Below are positions 36,801 to 45,800 of a stretch of 64,000 nt of DNA, in pieces. The stretch is taken from NCBI RefSeq assembly GCF_028453695.1, contig NC_135772.1:9548001-9612000 (forward strand). Reading direction: 5' to 3'. Positions within the stretch are counted from its first letter, which is position 1. Each line of letters opens with the position of its first letter. The DNA is from Augochlora pura (lineage: Eukaryota > Arthropoda > Insecta > Hymenoptera > Halictidae). The position numbers were made by a program, and so were the translations under genes. A model generated the notes under the pieces. The model was not told the origin of the DNA and did not search any database. It saw nothing but the letters and a program-made list of their open reading frames with translations.

Positions 36801-39800
36801 TAACTTGCAGAATCCCGTCCTATAAACTTTTTAATGGAACAATTTATTTAGGAAAGATGGAACGGTTCAGTGAAATATTAACCCTTATCACTCCATGAAT
36901 TTTACAGAACGCTTGAACGCTGGTTTAAGCTTGGCGGTATTACTGCCGGGTGGAGTGATAAGGGTTACTACTGTACTATTGGTATATATTCAATATTTAG
37001 TGTTCATTAGCAACATTTAAGTTGAAAACATTCTCAGCAAGTTTATACGTTTTACTATTATATTACATAAACCGACGTTCATTCTGATACTAGAATTTTG
37101 TTTAATCTCGCGTAGAGTTGGCTTGCAAAAATATTACAAAGTTTTCTAAACAGGATTATCAGTCAAATTTATTTTTTACGCGTACAGCAACTTCCGATTT
37201 TTTGGTCTTTCTGTTTTAGAACACTGTGCAAGGATTTCGAAAATATATTTAAATTCAAAATGTAGAAAACAGCTTAAATTCGCTATGAAATTTTCGGGGC
37301 CATCGGAAGCCAAGACTGAAAATAACTGCGACCGACTGATAGAAATATGGCCGCGACTAATGAACCACGCATCGTGAACACCGTTTTTCATGCTTCGTTT
37401 ACAAAACTAGTGGATAAAGATTTAATAAAATTAAGTTTTACTGAATTCTATTAAATTCATCTATTGTTAATATTTTTTTACTGTTATATGCAAAATATGA
37501 TCAAACAAACGCATTTATTGCCGGAAAAGCTGCTGCAACATTTACGTGTATAAACGAAAAATACAATATCTATTTTGATTCTTCATTAACAGCGTAAAGC
37601 TTGAGAATTCTTATTCTACTAATAGTTGATATTATGCTTATTTAAAAAATATGGGATGAAACGTGTATCTGCTAATTATGAAATGATTTCTTCCCTTTTG
37701 GTTCAAAATTGCCTGCAAAATCATATAATTTAATCGCGTGTATTAATTGCTATTTATGAATAAAACGTTAGGCAGAAAAGTAGGTGTAAATTCAGTCTAT
37801 GTGGCGACCGGCTCGATATAGGATCTTAAATAATTTAACTTTATTTAACTATATATGTACATTAATCAATTATCGATTGCAAGAGATATGAGCCGGATAG
37901 ATATTTTATCTTTTTTTCATCATTGTAACTGGTTGAAACTAGTGTATTAATATTGTTAAATCATTTAATTTTTTTTACTGTATGGAATTACACTTGCTCA
38001 TTTTCGTCATAAATAAACAAAAAAGTCTACTTATGACCGTTTAATTCAGCAATCGTCGACTATTACAGATCCTAAATGTCGTATGTGCGTTGAATGTATT
38101 AGGTGAAGTAAAAAGTTCTGAGCCTTCTTTATTTCGACGATGACATTAACAAAGTTAGAATGATCCGATTTAAATCAAATATGCGCCATTTTGTTCGGGA
38201 ACTTTTGTCCATTTTGAAGGCAATTTCATAATTCCGCGATCGAAGAAATCCTCGGCCCTATTGGTAAAAAGCTTGACCAGCTCATTTTCACAAGCCTCTC
38301 TTGAGGCCAGTTTTTTACCATCAAGAAAATTCTGCAAATGCTTGAACAGGTGATAATCGCTTGGTGCCAGGATTGGATTATACGGCGGGTGCGATATAAT
38401 CTCCCATCCAAGTTCTCGAAGCTTCTGGCGCGTCTTTAAAATGTGTGCATCCTGGCGTTGTCTTTATGGAAAACAACACCATTCCTATTGGCCAATTCTG
38501 GACGCTTCTCGTCGATCCCTTGCTTCGATCTGGTCAGTTGTGGACATTATATGTCCGAATTGAGTGATTGGCCCGTTGGGAGCAGCTCATAGTGGAAGAT
38601 TCCCTTCCAAACCCACCAAACACACAGTAAAATTTTCTTGGGCGTTAATCCGGGCTTGGCGATTATTTGTGCCGGCTCACCATGCGTGGACCACGATCTT
38701 TTTTGCTTGTTGTTCTCGTATGTGACCCATGTTTAATCCTCAGTCACCATCCGCTACAAAAATGGGTCGATTTCGTTGCGCTTCAGCAACGAATCGCAGG
38801 CATCAATTCGCTCCAAAATGTTCTTTTGCATCAATTCGTGTGGCATCCATGCATCGAGCTTCTTCGTGAGACCAGCCTTATGCAAATGGTTCCAAGCGGT
38901 TTTCTGGCTAAGATTCAGTTCCCGAGCAATGGAATAAGTGCTCCCATGCCGGTCTGACTCGATGATTTCCCTGATTTGATCAACATTTTCGACGAGTGGT
39001 CTACCAAAACGTATTTCATCTTCGACGTTCATATTACCAGAACGGAAGCGTTGAAACCACCGCTTTGCAGTTGCAATCGATACTGTATTAGGTCCATAAA
39101 CAGCATAAATTTTTTTGGCCGCCTGCTCTGCTTTTTCCCCTTCGTTGTAGTGGTATTGAAGACTGTATCGATTTTTCTCTTTCTTTACCTCCATTTTGGA
39201 ACGCTTTAACACACAACTGGATTCACTAAACATAAAACTGTTACACAACTTTTTTGAAGTGTTATGTCGCCTTTAAATCGTCGTATAGAATGAGAAGATG
39301 CAACGCATACATCGTGAGATATAGCTCACTAAAGACATCTAACGAAAGAGGCTCAAAACTTTTTACTTCACCTAATACTTCCGCAAAGATTCCTGAACGA
39401 TACAATAATTCACCGACGATTTACAGTTCCGATCACGGTCCTCTCGCATCACCGCCGATGCTGGAGCCGATATCCTCCCCGCAAAAATCACCCACGCATT
39501 CGCTGGATGGGACACCGCCGCCATTGACCTCGGCTGTCCTGGCAATGCCGAGGTGCAACGTAAACTTAGTGAAACTGGGTGAGCCAAGAAGTCACATTAA
39601 ACTGTTGGACAGTATACCAAGCATTCCAATTCCCGTCCCACCAGTCGTCTCACCGATTACCGTTCTACCGCCGAGCAAAACGTCACAGGACGACGATGAG
39701 AAAAGCACAGGAGGGGTAAGTTACTATTGCAATTATGCCGAAGTCTCGGTAAATCCAGCTCAATTGGATTCGTTTCCGAAATTTAATTTACACGATAACA

Positions 39801-42800
39801 CATTCGAGCGTCACCTTAATAAGCGATTAGATCTTCTATATAAATGATCAACAACCCCCCACCCTTCGTCCTATCAACAGGATTTATCTTTTTAAAATTT
39901 GTGCAAACAGTTCGAGTTATTTTTGAGAAGACAGAGGGATCAGTACACTGATGACAAAATTAAACAACAAAATTCTTCTTGTTTTTAACACTTTACCAAC
40001 CGATAGCCTATAAATCGACTTTTACCACTGATTGGTAGCCTGTGAATCACTTGTCATGGTAATCAATAATTTGATACCTATTATTAATATAAATGTGTTA
40101 GACTGTACTACAATAAGCTTCAAAATTATTAGACAGTTCTTTTAGATATTAGATTTCTTTCGCAATTAATAAAACAAATAAAATCAAAATAGAAACGAAA
40201 ATTTAACACTGAGCTAAATTTTTACGTTCGAATGACCGGTCGGTAAAGTGTTAGATATGATAATTGTTGTTCGTGCATCAAGAAACGTGGATTGAACTTA
40301 TTCAAGTGGGTCGTAATGTGAAAATACTCTTAAATGGTTGATATAAAAATAATGAAATAGTTAAATAATTTTTGTTTGTCGCCAATTTTTATAACAGTTT
40401 TAAATCTCTGGTAACTACTAAAAATAGCATCGGATAACATTAACATGCTCCAGTAACGCGTTGCCATTGAATTTGAACATCTGGCAATTTCGAATGGGTC
40501 AAGATGTTAAAGATAAGGTACTACCGTTTCATGCTCGTGGAAAAGGTGGTAATATCAATCAAAAGCAGCTGCATACGAACGATTTTTATTGCTTCTACGC
40601 ACCGAGTCGACAACCATAGTTATACCCACATACTAAGAATTATGCCGTATATGCAGTCTGACTATATCAGTACTGAATTGATACTGACAATTGTCAGTTT
40701 TATGCGGGAATACCTGCAGATTATTTGAGCGTAATGATGATCTGTCAAATAGAACGACGCGTGATGGGATCTGCAATAAAACTGATGGTAATGTGTAACA
40801 TATTTTTAGTTGGGATATGATACTTCGTCACCGGTGCCAACCGTGGTGAGCTTGAGTTCCGCCTCGAAAAAGCGAAAAGTCGGCAGGCCCAGAAAATTGA
40901 TGTGCACGTCCGGAAGTGTGAGACACTTAACGGAGACGATTGTCGCAAAGAAGCCGAAAAGCAAGAGCTCCATGGTAGGATATATCTTGTCGTCGAAGAA
41001 CCGACATCTCCAGGCCAAGGTAAGTTGATTCTTTGTCGCAGAACAATTTTGAACTATTTAAAAATGAATGATACCTAAAATACAGCGACAACTGTAACTA
41101 AGCTAGTAAATTTTGCAAATTTTCTAGTGTAGAACAATTTTTAAATGATTATGATTCATTAAAATTTTATGTACTTTCAATATAATGTATTAAATGCTCG
41201 TACATGTTAGCGCGCTACAAGTGTTTTACAGCAATTTCTATCTCCTAACTAATGAGCTTATCTTGTAATATAATTATTTTACATTTTACAAGGTATTTTG
41301 CAGTTACATTTTCAATTCTCTGAGAACTGTATTGAATTTTCTTATAATTGTCTGGATACTGTAAATATTTTCATTTACTTCTCTTTACCCTAATTCTTGT
41401 CTCTAAAAATGAAATAATCCCTTTTTAGTGTGTCAGCAAAACTGCGTACACACCGCTGCCCTTCAAGGGTGTGCTATCTACGATGAAATCGTCTTCGAAG
41501 AACCATAAGTCTGGGAAATTGAAATCGAAGCCCGTGAAACAAACGCCTCTGCACAACAAGCACGTGATCAGCTCTATTCTCGCGGAGAAAGCGAAACTAA
41601 GCCAAGAATTGAAGTTAGAGAAACAGAACAAAATGAAGTCGAAACTAAAGACAGAAGTGAAGGTGAAAACTTGGGAGGACGACGAATCTAACGGCGTTGT
41701 GGAGACCATGTTACCCGAGCCTGTCGCACATGAATCGATAAAGGTAACGCAACGTTGATTGTTCATTATTGCCTTGCAACTATGTCGAATAAAAAATTGG
41801 TCTAACAATAGGTAAACCAGCTTGACAAGAGCTATTACGACAAGAACTTTGCACCTTTTAATTTAAAAAAAAGAAATAAAGTTGGCACCTTAATTGCATT
41901 TTCAGAAACCGTTACCTACATTTTATTTTACGAAGTCGACATCTTCATTATACTGTAAGAAGTCGAGATCTTTGTTATATTTTAAGAAATTAACATCGTC
42001 ATTATGTCGTAATAAATTGGCATCTTTTTAAGAAATTAACATTTCTATTTCATTTTAAAAAGTTGACGTCCATTTTAAGAACAACTGTAGTACTTTACTT
42101 GTCGCATCTTTTCGTGACTTAACTAACATTATTGTTTCAGGAGGTTCCGGTGGAGACAACACAAATCATAGAGACCGAGGAGCGGAGCAGACATGAGAAG
42201 TCGAAGAAGAAGAAGCGAAAATCAAGCTCGTCGTCGCCGTCGCGGCATAAATCGAGCGACCGCGAGAAAAAGGAATCGAAACGTCGAAAATCGGTCGAGT
42301 GCAAAGAATGCAAGGAATGCGCGAAAGCCGCGAAGGCTGAGAAACCCGAGAAGACCGAGAAGCCTGAGAAGATGGAAGTCGTTAACAATTGCAAATTAAC
42401 GTCGTCCCATTTGGCCATTGACCAACTGAGGGTTCTTACCGCGATGGGCGGGCTGTTCTATGCAGGAAGGCTCAGCGCCGTACAGGCTCCCGACGTTTAT
42501 GCTATCACGCTGGATGGCGAACGTGGCAACAGGCCTCACATCCATTCCAGGGAGGAGATTCTACAAGACGCGGTAAAACAGCGTTCTTTCATTAACTTAG
42601 CTACGTTAAGTTTTCATTCGAGGCGGAACCTTGAAATTTAATTTCGCGCGTTCTTGCCGATCGTAGATCGTAGAAGTCTGTCCCGCTTCTACGAAAGAGT
42701 TGCCGCCTGGCACGAGACTGTGCGCCTATTGGAGCCAACAATACCGGTGCTTGTATCCGGGCACCTCCGTTGAACCAACGGAGCCAGATCCGGAGCTCGA

Positions 42801-45800
42801 CGAAAAGTTCGTCAGCGTTGAGTTCGATGACGGAGACAGCGGTAGAATCGCCTTGGACGACATCAGGTTGCTGCAACCTGATTATCCCGTTGTTGGTGAG
42901 CATATTACATGCATCCCATGGTCTACCAAACTTAATTTCTAAGGAGGTTTATCTGTTTATAATTTGACAAAACAGGATATTTTTGTGAAAGTAAATATTT
43001 ACGTTCATGAAAAAAGGAGCATAAAGGTTTTGTAATTTTGTTGATTCGTAACGCCTCTAAGATTGTTATTCTTTCTGTGAATCTATACCGTAATCAAAAA
43101 GGAAATTGTTAAAGAACCGTTGCAAAAGTATCGATATATTGTGATGTCGATAATTATTAGTTCTTTATATTTTTCTTATCTTAGACAATCTGAATAGAAG
43201 TACGATAGGGTTGCTAGGAGTATGACATCCAAGTGAGAAGAAATTTTTTAAACTTTGTATCCGGATTTGTATAACAGTAGGAGATAATAACAGCTGATTG
43301 GTACCCACGGACTTCCGTGCGTTAACCTCACACGACGAATGTGCGTGTTCCCGTGATGGTCGTTGATCTAAACATCGCGATGCTAGGACGATCGATGGGC
43401 GTTAGGCGCTGGTTGAACGAAACGAACAAATTTGAAAGAACATTCCTAACGTTCGACTAGCGCGTTGATAAAAGGTCGCGCTCGCAGGGTACACAGCAGA
43501 GTACGGCGAACCTCGATACGCAGGTGTTGCTTATTAATGCGTTTACGAAACACGAATTTGTTTACGAATGAAATTTACGGAAACGTCTATAAAACTCGTC
43601 ACTTATTATCAATACATTACTAATTGTGTACAAATTTACTCTCTTTGTTTCGTATTTTGTTGTGTGTCACCGTTTTAATAATAAAAATAATTAAATAATT
43701 TCTAAACCTACTATTTCCACAGAATTAATTTGACATTGAATTGTAGAATACGATCCGAACCCGTTGTTGTCACTCGGCAAGCGTCGAAGACAGACATCCA
43801 TGTCCACGGAGGACAAACGTCCGTCGAGTACTACGCAAGTCCCGGCACTGTTGAACGCGAACAATACAGCCCAAGCCGTTACCGCGACATGTTCCTACGT
43901 CTCTTCATCCGATGGCCAGTCGCTGGAACAACCTAAATCCGATGACGTGGACACGAAAGATCTTGAGGAATATCGCGAAAGGAAACGTCTGAAGAAGAGG
44001 AGGAGAGACAAAATGAAGAGGCTGCACGAGGCTCAGGATGGCAAGAAGAAGCATAAGAAGCACAAATGCTGCGACGAACACAGAAAACACAAACACAGGA
44101 AACATCGAAAACACAAGCACAAGCATAGCCATCACAGCAGCAGTCATAGTGATGGAAGTCACGCCAGGTTCGTCTATTTATTAAATCCTGTTATATATAT
44201 TTTTTTATCTTTTCTTTCCTTTATGTTTATGCCATTTATTTTGTATTTCTATCGCCCTATTTATTCTGCCTTATTTACTATCTTATTTTTGTGGACAGAA
44301 TCCACACAGTATCTTTCCTGCTTTTAAAATGTTAATCTATCAGTACAAAAGAATATTGTACATTCAGTTTCACGTAAAATTCTCAAAGATCTGTTTGGAT
44401 TATGATTGGACAGTTTCAGATTAAAGATCATCATCTCCCGTTCAACGATAGCGTCTTTTCATTTCTAGAATTTACAAAATGTCCATACCTATTTTTCAGT
44501 GGCGGAGAAAGTTGCTGCAGTCAAAAGAGCGAAGAAGAGGTAGTGAAGGAGACACCAATGACCACTACTGAAGGGGACGATATGATAACAGAAGAGGAGA
44601 CCTTTCCTCAAGAAGAGGAGATTGCTCCTGAACAAATCAGAGAATCTATACGCGAGGAGAAATACGAGAAACCGAAGAAATCTGACAAGAAGTCGAAGGT
44701 TCGGGAACCGCAAGAATCGGTTGAAAGTCGCAGTAAAATGGCTGCCTTTTTGCCGGCAAGACAGTTGTGGGGATGGGCTGGGAAAGGATACAGGCGACCT
44801 GGTGCTAAAGGGAGGGCTAAGAAGCAGTTCTTCAGGGCGATTAAACGCGGAAACGAGACTATTCAAATTGGTGACAGTGCAGTATTTTTATCGACTGGCA
44901 GACCGGACAGACCGTACATCGGGCGCATTGAATCCATGTGGGAGACATCTAGCTCCAACATGATAGTTAAGATCAAGTGGTTTTATCATCCCGAGGAGAC
45001 AGAAGGGTGTCCGACAAACTTGAAATATCCGGTAAGAATTGTCTTTTTTATAAGTAATTAACACAAATGTCGATCTGATCATAAACTATATTAGATGAGT
45101 TTTAGAAAAATTGTAGAGTCTAGAAGCAAAATATTGGGTTGGCAAGAAAGTAATTTCGGGTTTTTAGTGTAACATAAAACTCAATTTTGTCTATACAAAA
45201 TGTTGAGGGCTCGTCAAATGGATGATCGAGATCCTCAACATTTCGTCCTTCGAGCCGGATACAAGAACACACAGTACAGTATAGATGAGAACTTCAGACA
45301 GGACAGAATAGATTAGAGATCCAGACAGTACAGTACAGAAGACAGAGAAATACGCGTAACGGTTAGGTTGCGCGGTTACAAATAAAGTTAGCATTTCAAA
45401 TCGAGTTAAAGTCATTCATTTAGTCCCACAACAGTGGGTGCTGCTTTTTGCACTCTATATTAAAATTGGTCGTAAACTGAGTGTTGTAAACAAAATTACA
45501 TGGAATTTGTTTCTAAAGCAACTTAGAGGTATCGACTACCGAATCTCAAAAGAAAAAAATTCTAACATTGAGAAAGAATAACGAAACAAACATAACGTTA
45601 TCTACTGGTGCAAACCGAAATTTCTTTCTTGCTAACACAATAGTTTTGAATATGGAGGATAAAAATAATGAAGAAACGAAAAGTTTGATATTTGTCAGAT
45701 CGACATGCTCCGTTATCACAAAAACCGTAAATCGCACTCTGCCAGCACTAAATTGTCAAGTAACACATCTTTGTCACTGTTCAGGGCGCGCTGTTCGAGT

